Shown here: piece after piece, positions 52,647 through 60,592 of the stretch
Numbering within the stretch: position 1 is the first letter of the stretch
How the letters are laid out: the number at the start of each line of letters is the position of its first letter
Source: Pseudomonadota bacterium
Lineage (GTDB): Bacteria; Pseudomonadota; Gammaproteobacteria; Steroidobacterales; Steroidobacteraceae
Direction of reading: 5' to 3'
NCBI GenBank assembly: GCA_025357635.1
Contig: JANXOV010000009.1
Location: 1 to 64,000, forward strand
DNA length: 64,000 nucleotides
The notes under the pieces: model-generated
Databases searched by the model: none
Seen by the model: only the letters and a program-made list of their open reading frames with translations
Told to the model about the DNA's origin: nothing
Made by a program: the position numbers and the translations under genes

Positions 52647-55600
52647 GTGATCCGGGCACTGGTCACGCTGTGCGTGCGTCATTACGGCGCGATTGCGGCG
52701 CTGTCGTTGTTCGCGCTCATCCTGGGTTCCTGGGGGGCGTTGCAGGCACCTTTGGATGTGTTCCCGGAATTCGTTCCTTCGCAGGTGGACATCCAAACGG
52801 AGGCGCCGGGATTCGCGCCGCAGCAGGTCGAGGAATTGGTGACCAAGCAGGTCGAAAACACCGTCAATGGTGCGGCGGGTGTTGCGACCATGCGCTCGGA
52901 ATCGATTCCGGGTCTTTCGGTGGTGAAGATCACCTTCACCGAGGGCATCGATGTCCACATTGCGCGTCAGGGGATTTCAGAACGCCTGTCGGAGCTGGGC
53001 AGCACTCTGCCTGCCGGCGTCGCCACGCCAAAGCTGTCGCCGCTGGTCTCCAGCACCATGGACTTGTTGAAAATCGGACTGGTGTCCGACAGCCTCGATG
53101 CCTTCACCTTGCGCGACAATGCCGACTGGATCATCAAGCCGCGATTGCTGGCCGTGCCCGGCGTGGCGCATGTCAATGTTTTCGGCGGCGAGGTTCGACA
53201 GATTCAGATCCTGCCTGATTCACGCAAACTCTCGAGTTTCAATTTGTCGTTCACCGATATTGCGGACGCCGCAAAAGCAGCGCTGCCCCTGCGCGGCGCG
53301 GGATTCATCGATATGAAGGCGCAACGTGTGCTGTTGCGCTCGCCAACTCCGCAACCGGATGTCAATGCGATAGGGCAGACTGTGATCGCGGTTCGCAGCG
53401 GCCTGCCCATCTTGTTGCGCGACATCGCGGAAATCAAAGTGGCTCCGGCCCTCAAATTCGGCGATGCACTCATCATGGGTCGACCCGGCGTCATGCTCGC
53501 GCTTACCGGTCAATACGGCGCCAACACATTGACGACCACGAAGGCTGTTGAACAGGCCCTGGCGGCACTGGAGCCGGCGCTCAACAGGCAAGGCATTACC
53601 GTGTATTCCGGCCTGCATCGGCCGGCCAATTTCATTGAACGGGCTCTGCGGAATCTGCAGGAATCGCTATTGATTGCGGCCGTTTTGATTCTGGTGGTCC
53701 TGTACCTGTTCCTGCGCGACTTTCGGGCAGCGATGATCGCTTTCACCGCGATTCCTCTGTCGCTGCTGGCGGCGGTGGCCGTGCTGCGGCATATGGGGCT
53801 TACGCTCAACACGATGACGCTGGGCGGATTTGCCGTGGCGCTCGGCGTTCTCGTGGACGATGCCATCATCGGTATCGAAAACATCCTGCGGCGCTCGCGT
53901 GAGAACGCCCACGCCGCAGCGCCCAGGCCGCGGCTCGACGTTGTTCGCGACGCGTCGCTCGAGGTGCGCGGTCCGGTCATCTATGCCACTGCGGTGGTGA
54001 TTGCCGTGTTTTTGCCCGAACTGTTCACCTCGAGTGTGCAGGGTCATTTCGTGGGACCTCTGGCGCTTGCCTTCATATTCGCAGTCCTCGCCTCGCTGCT
54101 GGTCGCGATGACCTCCACGCCGGCATTGTGTGCGCTGTTCCTGCGGCGGCACGATCAGCGCCCGGAGCCTGCCTGGCTGCGTCGCATGAAAGCCTGGCAG
54201 AGCGCTGCCGTGCACGCCGTCGGTGCGCATTTGCGAGCGACGCTGCTCCTGCTCGCAGCAGTGGTGTTGGCCGTCGCCGCGTCGGTGCCGTTTTTGGGCG
54301 GCACCTTCATGCCGGATTTTCGCGAAGGACATTTCGTCATGCAGGTTTCAAGCTCGGTGACCGGCACTTCGCTTCAGGAGATGCGGGCCGTCGGAGAACG
54401 GATCAGCAAGGATGTCCTCGCTTTGCCCTACGTGCAAAGCGTCGAACAGCAGGTCGGCAGGGCAGAGTTGGGCGAGGATACCTGGGGTCCGCACCGCAGT
54501 GAATTCCACGTCGAGCTCAAACCCGGGTCGAACGTGGATCAAGCGCAGGCGCAGGAGCAACTGCGCGCAATACTGGAGAACTACCCGGGTACTCAGAGTG
54601 AGGTGGTGACCTTTCTCGGTGATCGCATCAGCGAGAGTTTGAGCGGAGTCACTGCGCAGGTGGCGATTAAGGTATTCGGCGAGGATCTGGATACGTTGGA
54701 CAAGACGGCAGACAGGATCGTCGGCGCGCTGGGCGGGGTCAATGGAATTGTCGATCTGCAGTTCAAGCGTCAAAGCGGCACGCCGTCCATTTTCATACAC
54801 CTGGTGCCTCAGGCACTGGCCGCGTCGGGTCTCAGAGTCCAGGAAGTTCTGGATACGATTCAAGCCGCCTATGTAGGCGCCAGGGTGGGACAAACCTACA
54901 ACGGAACCCGCACTGTCGATGTGGTGATGTTGTTGCCGGATGCGATGCGGCACGCACCGGCGCAGCTGCAGGGCTTGATGATCGCATCGCCCTTTGGGCC
55001 CGTGCCCCTGTCGCAGGTGGCCCAGATTGAGGTGGCGCAGGATCGTTACAGTATTGAGCACGATGGCGGCCAGCGCCTGGTCGCCGTGACGTTCAATGTG
55101 GGGGCGGGCTCGCTGCAATCCGTCGTCCAGAATGCCCGGCAGGCAGTTTCAAAATCGGTCGCGCTTCCGGCAGGCGTATTCCTGGAATTTGCCGGTGCAG
55201 CGGAAGCGGAGTTGAAGACGCGCAACGAATTGATGTTGTATTCCGGACTGGCGTTGGCACTGATCATCATGATCTTGTTCATGTCGTTTCATTGGCGTGC
55301 CAACAGCTGGCTGGTGCTCGCCAATCTGCCGTTCAGTCTCATCGGCAGCATCATAGCGATCTGGGTCACGGGTCTGGGCATTTCCCTCGGGACCGTCGTG
55401 GGTCTGGTGACGGTGTTCGGCGTCAGCGCTCGTAATGCCATCCTTCAACTGGCGCACTACGAGCATCTTGTCGAGGTGGAGGGACGCGCCTGGAATCTGG
55501 AGCTGGTCGTGCGCGGCGCCAATGAGCGGCTGGTGCCCATCCTGATGACGGCCGCGGTGACTGCGCTGGGGCTTGCGCCGCTCGCGGTGGGCTTGAGTCG

Positions 55601-55733
55601 CCCGGGTCAGGAGATTGAGGGCCCGATGGCAGTGACAGTGCTGGGCGGACTGATTTCCTCCACGCTGTTGAACTTGTTGGTGTTGCCGGCCCTGGCGCAG
55701 CGATTCGTTCGACTCACAAAAGCGGACGCTTGA
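52647..55733 (+). CDS. RND efflux permease, HME (CusA/CzcA)-like
   Basis: 1028 aa, GTG start. N-terminal FPEFVPSQVDIQTEAPGFAP, VEELVTKQVENTVNGAAGV and RSESIPGLSVVKITF fit the heavy-metal-efflux branch. TM4 has GVLVDDAIIGIENILRRSR, with a double Asp as in HAE drug pumps, so the branch is mixed. Other features are RVGQTYNGTRTVDVVMLLPD and GRAWNLELVVRGANERLVP. Substrate unknown. Last gene of the regulator-kinase-channel-adaptor-pump run. Confidence 0.85.
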   Translation: MIRALVTLCVRHYGAIAALSLFALILGSWGALQAPLDVFPEFVPSQVDIQTEAPGFAPQQVEELVTKQVENTVNGAAGVATMRSESIPGLSVVKITFTEGIDVHIARQGISERLSELGSTLPAGVATPKLSPLVSSTMDLLKIGLVSDSLDAFTLRDNADWIIKPRLLAVPGVAHVNVFGGEVRQIQILPDSRKLSSFNLSFTDIADAAKAALPLRGAGFIDMKAQRVLLRSPTPQPDVNAIGQTVIAVRSGLPILLRDIAEIKVAPALKFGDALIMGRPGVMLALTGQYGANTLTTTKAVEQALAALEPALNRQGITVYSGLHRPANFIERALRNLQESLLIAAVLILVVLYLFLRDFRAAMIAFTAIPLSLLAAVAVLRHMGLTLNTMTLGGFAVALGVLVDDAIIGIENILRRSRENAHAAAPRPRLDVVRDASLEVRGPVIYATAVVIAVFLPELFTSSVQGHFVGPLALAFIFAVLASLLVAMTSTPALCALFLRRHDQRPEPAWLRRMKAWQSAAVHAVGAHLRATLLLLAAVVLAVAASVPFLGGTFMPDFREGHFVMQVSSSVTGTSLQEMRAVGERISKDVLALPYVQSVEQQVGRAELGEDTWGPHRSEFHVELKPGSNVDQAQAQEQLRAILENYPGTQSEVVTFLGDRISESLSGVTAQVAIKVFGEDLDTLDKTADRIVGALGGVNGIVDLQFKRQSGTPSIFIHLVPQALAASGLRVQEVLDTIQAAYVGARVGQTYNGTRTVDVVMLLPDAMRHAPAQLQGLMIASPFGPVPLSQVAQIEVAQDRYSIEHDGGQRLVAVTFNVGAGSLQSVVQNARQAVSKSVALPAGVFLEFAGAAEAELKTRNELMLYSGLALALIIMILFMSFHWRANSWLVLANLPFSLIGSIIAIWVTGLGISLGTVVGLVTVFGVSARNAILQLAHYEHLVEVEGRAWNLELVVRGANERLVPILMTAAVTALGLAPLAVGLSRPGQEIEGPMAVTVLGGLISSTLLNLLVLPALAQRFVRLTKADA

Positions 55734-55759
55734 ACTTAGCCAGATCCGGACATCAGAAC

Positions 55760-55788
55760 TTGGCTGCTACACTCCAACTACGTATAAT
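55760..55788 (+). promoter_or_regulatory. Strong sigma-70-like promoter, orphan
   Basis: TTGGCT (55760-55765), 17 bp, TATAAT (55783-55788). It lies in the 191-bp gap after the RND pump and reads rightwards, towards the 3' end of the oppositely oriented TonB-dependent receptor. No gene starts behind it. AT-rich DNA with ATAAT-gtat-ATTAT (55784-55797) surrounds it. Confidence 0.5.
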
Positions 55789-55794
55789 GTATAT

Positions 55795-55912
55795 TATGTT
55801 AAATTACAGATATCCATTGAACCCGCTGATTGGAATCTGAAGTCAGCCATCGGGATTCCGGCTACCCCGCCATCCCAGCACCATGTGCCGGCGTCTGTCT
55901 GACACCGGCACA
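55795..55912 (+). ncRNA. Possible small RNA, promoter to hairpin
   Basis: From the predicted start of the promoter at 55760-55788 to the stem TGTGCCGG/CCGGCACA (55884-55912, 13-base loop) is about 118 nt without a clear ORF. No U-run follows the stem, so it may continue antisense into the receptor. Hypothetical. The same hairpin may instead help end the receptor mRNA on the other strand. Confidence 0.25.
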
Positions 55913-55924
55913 CGGTCTGTCATA

Positions 55925-58585
55925 TCAGAACTTGTACCCGAACGTTACGCCCAGCACCCGCGGGCGCAGCGGCGTTTGAGCCACGATGAACTGCTGGGTG
56001 CTGGTGAAAACGGCCGCATTGGAATTCGCAAGATTCTCGCCAAAGACTGATACGTTCCATTGGTCCTTGGAAATGCCGAACGATGCATCGTAGGTTGAAT
56101 AGGCTTCGTTCTCGAAACGAAGTCTCCCGGTGGTGATGACGCCGTCTGACGCGATCGGCGGATTGGAGCCTGCCTGCGTGAACGAATGCCCGACATGGGA
56201 CGCGCCCGCCTGGAAGAAGGCTTCGTAATCGCTGAAGGACCACTGGTACCGAGCCCGCAGCGAAAACTGCATGGGCGGTGAATTGGCGGTCGGTGATCCA
56301 ATGGGACCGAACGGGTTCGACACCGCCACGCAATTGGCCCCGGTGTCATCGCAATTCTGTGTGATTGGATTGCCGAAATTGCCGCTGGCAGGATTGTTGG
56401 CGATCAGTGCCGGCGAGTTCGTCTGCTCGCTGCGGTTCCAGGAGCCGGCCGCCTGCACCGTGAGTCCAGGGAGCACCTTGAAGATGAACGAGGACTCGAT
56501 GCCCTTCAGGTCGAAGTTCTGCCCGTTCGTGTTATAGAAAATGTTGCCCACCAGTCCCGGATTGAAGAACGCGACCTGCACGTTTTCCCATTTTTCTTTG
56601 TAGATGGCGCCGTTCCACTGCACGCGATTGTCGAGGAACTCGGCCTTCCAGCCGATTTCGTTGTTCGACAGCTTGTCCGACTGGTACGAGCGCGGCGTCA
56701 GGTATTGGTTGACCCCATCCGTACCGGGCGCATGCGGAGAATCGCCGTTTTGGTTGAATCCGCCGGGACGAAAACCCTGCGAGAACGTGTAATACACCAT
56801 CACGTCGGGCGTGATGTGCCAGGTGAGGTTCGCGCGGCTCTTCCAGCCCGACTCCGTGTCCTGCAGATTCTGGGCATCGAGGTTGAAACCCAGCGCGCAG
56901 CCGCCGGCCGGCAGACCGCCCTGGAAGCAGCCGAAGCTGTTGGCCACATTGCCCTTCAAGGAATTCTTGAACTTGAAATGCCGTGTTCCGATGGTCGCGG
57001 TCAGGACCTTGGGAATGATGTCGTAGTCGAACGAGAAAAAGAACGCGGTCTGCTTGGTCTGGCGCACGTCATCCTGAAAGAACGAGCTGTTCGCGTCGCG
57101 CACGCCCGGCGATTCGATTGTCACGCCCGGCGGCTGGCCGATGGGCGTGAAGCAGTTGGTGTTGCCGGGCGTGCCCGCAGGCACGTCCGCCGTACAGGCG
57201 GGAACGGTCTTGTATCGCCAGTCGCTCTGGTCGAACAGCTTGTTGCTCTGGATGTACACACCGGCGATGCCGCGAAAGCGCCATTCATCGGGCGTGGCCA
57301 ATCGGAACTCATGCTGCCAGTGCTCGTTGCGTTCGACGGAACGCCAGATCGCCGAGGGCGAGTAACAGGGTGGCGGGTTGGGAACACCAGGATCGTTGTA
57401 ACACTGATAGTAGTCGGCGTACACGCCGCGTGCATAGTTGGTGTAGTCATTGACCTGCTCCACCTTGCGTAACAGGTAGCCGCCCGTGTAGACGGCTTTC
57501 AGCGCGCCGATCCTGCCGTTCAGGGTCCACGCAGTGTTGGAGAACTTGTCCTTGTTGTAGGACGCATTGAACAGCGTCACTTCCAGGGGATTCAATCTCT
57601 CGCCGTCCGAGCCGTTAGGCAGCTGGTAGAACACGCCGTCCGAGTTCATGTTCTGGTACGTCTGCGACAACAGAAAATCCCAGTCGTCGTTGAATTTATA
57701 CAGCGCCTGCAGGCGGACGCCCTTGTAGGTCACCGGATTGATGGCCCGCGCCGTGATCGAGTTGTTATTGATGCGCACTGAGTTCGGCGGCACGCACCAG
57801 CCGTTGTTCGGCAGTCCGTTCGGGCAGTTGCCGCCGGCATCGGCCGGGTAATTCGCGTAGGCCATGCCGACATCGGTGTTGCGGCGTGTGAATGTGCCCG
57901 GCACGTTGTCAATGTAGCCGCCGCGCTGGTCGTTGAACAACACGCCTCTAATGGCCAGCTTGTCCGAAATCAACGGCAGGTTCAGTACGGCCATCAATTT
58001 GGAATTAGGATCGCCGTGCGCGGTCACGCCATAGCCGGCCGTGAAGTTGCCCTCGGTGACGTTGATCTTCGGTTCGTTGGTGATATATCGGACCATGCCG
58101 GCCTCGGCTCCTGAGCCGAACAGCGTTCCCTGGGGCCCCTCGAGCACTTCGATGCGGTTCAGATCGGCGGCGTAGATGTCCAGATTGCGTCCGGGCAGCT
58201 GGCCCGACTGGTTGTCGAGGAAGATCGCGACGTTGGGGAACGCGGCCGTGGAGCCGCTGCCCTGGCTTGGCTGCGCACCGGCGCTCAAGCCGCGCATGAA
58301 GATCTCGTTCTGTCCCGGACCGTTGTTGGCCGAGGTCACGTTCGGCAGATACTTGATGTAGTCATCGAAGGTCGCCACGTTCAACTCGGCGATCGTCTTG
58401 CCGGTGAATGCCTGCATGGAGATCGGGACGTTCTGCATGCTCTCCGAGCGGCGCTGTGCCGTGACGACGATCTCGCCGAGCGCCTCCGATTCTGGTTCCG
58501 CCGGGGCTGCGAACGCAGCTGCAGACATCCCCACGGAGGCACCGCTGAGGATGGCGGCGATCGTACGCGACAGGGTTAGATTCAT
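55925..58585 (-). CDS. TonB-dependent receptor
   Basis: 886 aa from ATG 58585, with AGGAG 8 bp before it. Signal peptide about 1-27 (ISGASVGMSAAAFAAP region). TonB box GEIVVTAQRR, plug with MQNVPISMQAFTG, EIFMRGLSAGAQ, RIEVLEGPQGTLFGSGAEAG and YITNEPKI. C-terminal barrel ends PRVLGVTFGYKF with terminal Phe, as outer-membrane proteins do. The plug variants resemble receptors of sphingomonad/xanthomonad type for plant or steroid-like ligands, but the ligand cannot be told. It follows the sugar dehydrogenase-like gene by 181 bp. Confidence 0.93.
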   Translation of the reverse strand: MNLTLSRTIAAILSGASVGMSAAAFAAPAEPESEALGEIVVTAQRRSESMQNVPISMQAFTGKTIAELNVATFDDYIKYLPNVTSANNGPGQNEIFMRGLSAGAQPSQGSGSTAAFPNVAIFLDNQSGQLPGRNLDIYAADLNRIEVLEGPQGTLFGSGAEAGMVRYITNEPKINVTEGNFTAGYGVTAHGDPNSKLMAVLNLPLISDKLAIRGVLFNDQRGGYIDNVPGTFTRRNTDVGMAYANYPADAGGNCPNGLPNNGWCVPPNSVRINNNSITARAINPVTYKGVRLQALYKFNDDWDFLLSQTYQNMNSDGVFYQLPNGSDGERLNPLEVTLFNASYNKDKFSNTAWTLNGRIGALKAVYTGGYLLRKVEQVNDYTNYARGVYADYYQCYNDPGVPNPPPCYSPSAIWRSVERNEHWQHEFRLATPDEWRFRGIAGVYIQSNKLFDQSDWRYKTVPACTADVPAGTPGNTNCFTPIGQPPGVTIESPGVRDANSSFFQDDVRQTKQTAFFFSFDYDIIPKVLTATIGTRHFKFKNSLKGNVANSFGCFQGGLPAGGCALGFNLDAQNLQDTESGWKSRANLTWHITPDVMVYYTFSQGFRPGGFNQNGDSPHAPGTDGVNQYLTPRSYQSDKLSNNEIGWKAEFLDNRVQWNGAIYKEKWENVQVAFFNPGLVGNIFYNTNGQNFDLKGIESSFIFKVLPGLTVQAAGSWNRSEQTNSPALIANNPASGNFGNPITQNCDDTGANCVAVSNPFGPIGSPTANSPPMQFSLRARYQWSFSDYEAFFQAGASHVGHSFTQAGSNPPIASDGVITTGRLRFENEAYSTYDASFGISKDQWNVSVFGENLANSNAAVFTSTQQFIVAQTPLRPRVLGVTFGYKF

Positions 58586-58656
58586 CGAAGAGTCTCCTTG
58601 GTATTTTAAATCCGTTTCATTCCCGGACCGGCGGCAAGTGGCGCGGTGATGTGCAG

Positions 58657-58674
58657 AGGTACGAATGCGTACCT
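58657..58674. repeat. Inverted repeat in the receptor leader
   Basis: AGGTACG-aatg-CGTACCT, a perfect 7-bp stem, between the candidate promoter (58704-58733) and the receptor start at 58585. It may be an operator or a leader hairpin. Confidence 0.4.
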
Positions 58675-58703
58675 GGCTCGCCAGGGCGCGCAACCTGCTG
58701 CTT

Positions 58704-58733
58704 TCTATAGGATCGATACTAGCATCAGACCAA
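58704..58733 (-). promoter_or_regulatory. Candidate promoter of the TonB-dependent receptor
   Basis: TTGGTC (58733-58728), 18 bp, TATAGA (58709-58704) on the minus strand, about 120 bp upstream of the receptor start. Good spacing and a fair -10. Confidence 0.45.
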
Positions 58734-58766
58734 CAGCCGCTGGTAGTCGTGCCGGATGCGGGCGGC

Positions 58767-60533
58767 TCAGCGCTTCTGGCCAAGCCCCCACACGAAGGCG
58801 GCAACCGCAGCCACTTGCTCCTCGGTCAGCGTGGCGCCGCCTCTGGCGGGCATGGGTGCGCGGAACTTCTTGGGCTTGGCAACGCCGCCGGCAATCGTGC
58901 GCTGGATGCCGGCAAGGCTGCCGTCGCTCCACAGCCACTGCGGGTCGGTCAGATCGGGGCCCAGAACTGAGCCGGCACCGCCGTCACCGTGACAACCTGT
59001 GCAAGCGGCGCCGCCCACCTGGCCGTGATAAATCCGATCGCCCAATTCGACCATGGCGCGGGTGGCGCCCGGCGGCACGGGTTGATTCGCGGCGGTGACG
59101 GTCGCGGCGGCGATGGCGCCGGGGTCGCTTGCGGCGCTCGGACACGCCACATACCGCGCATCGCCCGGCGTCGCCGCATCGCCGTTATACGTGATGCGAT
59201 AAATCCGGCCGCGTGAATCATCGGACACGAACAAGGCGCCATCGGGTGCCACGGCAACGCCGGTGGGGCGATGCAGCGCTTTCTCGGGCGACTTGTCCGG
59301 GCCTGCGAAGCCGTCCGCAAAGACTTCGCAGCGGCCGGCGGCCGCGTTGCCTGAGAGCGGCTTGAACACCACGTTGTAGCCGCCTTGCGGATACGGCGCG
59401 CGGTTCCAGGAACCGTGGAAGGCGATGAACACACCGCTGCGGTACCGCTGCGGAAAATGTGCGTGATCGTAGAACGCCATGCCATCGGGGCCCCAATGCG
59501 CCGGAAAAAAGGCGACCGGCGGGATCTTCGATACACAGCGGCCGATCGCCTTGCCGCCATCCCCGCCGTATTCGGGTGCGAGCACTAGCTTGTTCTGCCG
59601 TGGATCGAAATAGCAATACGGCCAGCCGTAGTCGCCGCCCTGCTCCAGCAGCAGCACCTCCTCCGCCGGCTGTGTCGCCTCCTCCTCCGGCTTGTAGAGC
59701 TGCGGCCAGTTCGAATGCAGTTGATCGCGGCCATGCTGGGTCACGAACACGCGCCTGCCGCTGGCATCCACCGCGAATCCTTCCGCATTGCGAATGCCGC
59801 TGGCATAGCGCTCGGCCGGTGAGAATTTCTGCCCGGTCTTGTTCGCGTCATAGCGCCACACGCCACCGCGCGTTTGCAATTCCTTGCATGGATCATCGCT
59901 GCGCACTTCGAGCTGGCGATTATTGGGCTGGCAGGAATTGCTGGCGGAGGCTACATCCACGTACAGCCATCCGTCCGCATCGATGATGAAGGGGTGCATC
60001 GGGTGATCGCCGCCCAGCGGCAATCCGGACACCACGGTCACCGGGGCGGCCGTCGGCGCAATCGACGCCACGTCCAATTCATAGCGTACGATCTTGTCGT
60101 TGATTTCGGCGTAAAGGCGTCCCTTGTACAAAATGACTCCGGTGCCGCCGGTGCCACCGTTTTTCGCGGTCTCCCCGAATCGCTGAATCTTGTCGGCACG
60201 CCCCGCTGACTTCGTGTCCTGAAGGGCAACCAGAAATTCGCCCTGCGGCGGCTTTGGATCATCGTAGTAGCCGCCCGACCAGGTGTTGACGTAGACGACG
60301 CCGCTGGGTGAGATCGCCATGTGCCGGGCGTGTCCAATGCCGTCCGCAAAAACCGTGGCGCAGAAACCCGGCGGCAGCGTCAGCCCTGCATTCTCACCTT
60401 CGCAGGCGGTTGTCTTCACGGTAGTGGCGGCAGGCGCCGCTGATGCGTGGACTGCCACACATCCCGATGCCGACAGCGCCACAACGCCCAGCCGCTTCAC
60501 TGCTGCTACGGTTCCAATCGTCGATCGCTGCAT
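58767..60533 (-). CDS. Soluble glucose dehydrogenase-like beta-propeller fused to cytochrome c
   Basis: 588 aa from ATG 60533 with GGAG upstream. Signal peptide about 1-34. The main part is a PQQ sugar dehydrogenase-type propeller: GFCATVFADGIGHARHMAIS, GGVWRYDANKTGQKF, RYASGIRNAEGFAVD, GGDYGWPYCYFDP and FIAFHGSWNRAPYPQGGYNV; HRPTGVAVAPDGALFVSDD follows. C-terminal cytochrome c domain has CTGCHGD (about 512) and axial Met in APMPARGG. It should be periplasmic, oxidising a sugar or alcohol and passing electrons to its own heme. No pqq genes are in the window. PQQ binding is inferred. Confidence 0.85.
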   Translation of the reverse strand: MQRSTIGTVAAVKRLGVVALSASGCVAVHASAAPAATTVKTTACEGENAGLTLPPGFCATVFADGIGHARHMAISPSGVVYVNTWSGGYYDDPKPPQGEFLVALQDTKSAGRADKIQRFGETAKNGGTGGTGVILYKGRLYAEINDKIVRYELDVASIAPTAAPVTVVSGLPLGGDHPMHPFIIDADGWLYVDVASASNSCQPNNRQLEVRSDDPCKELQTRGGVWRYDANKTGQKFSPAERYASGIRNAEGFAVDASGRRVFVTQHGRDQLHSNWPQLYKPEEEATQPAEEVLLLEQGGDYGWPYCYFDPRQNKLVLAPEYGGDGGKAIGRCVSKIPPVAFFPAHWGPDGMAFYDHAHFPQRYRSGVFIAFHGSWNRAPYPQGGYNVVFKPLSGNAAAGRCEVFADGFAGPDKSPEKALHRPTGVAVAPDGALFVSDDSRGRIYRITYNGDAATPGDARYVACPSAASDPGAIAAATVTAANQPVPPGATRAMVELGDRIYHGQVGGAACTGCHGDGGAGSVLGPDLTDPQWLWSDGSLAGIQRTIAGGVAKPKKFRAPMPARGGATLTEEQVAAVAAFVWGLGQKR

Positions 60534-60592
60534 CGGGGTCTCCGTGAATGGTTGCGAGCCCTCGCGGGGCATTCCAAGGTATTCTACCGGTC

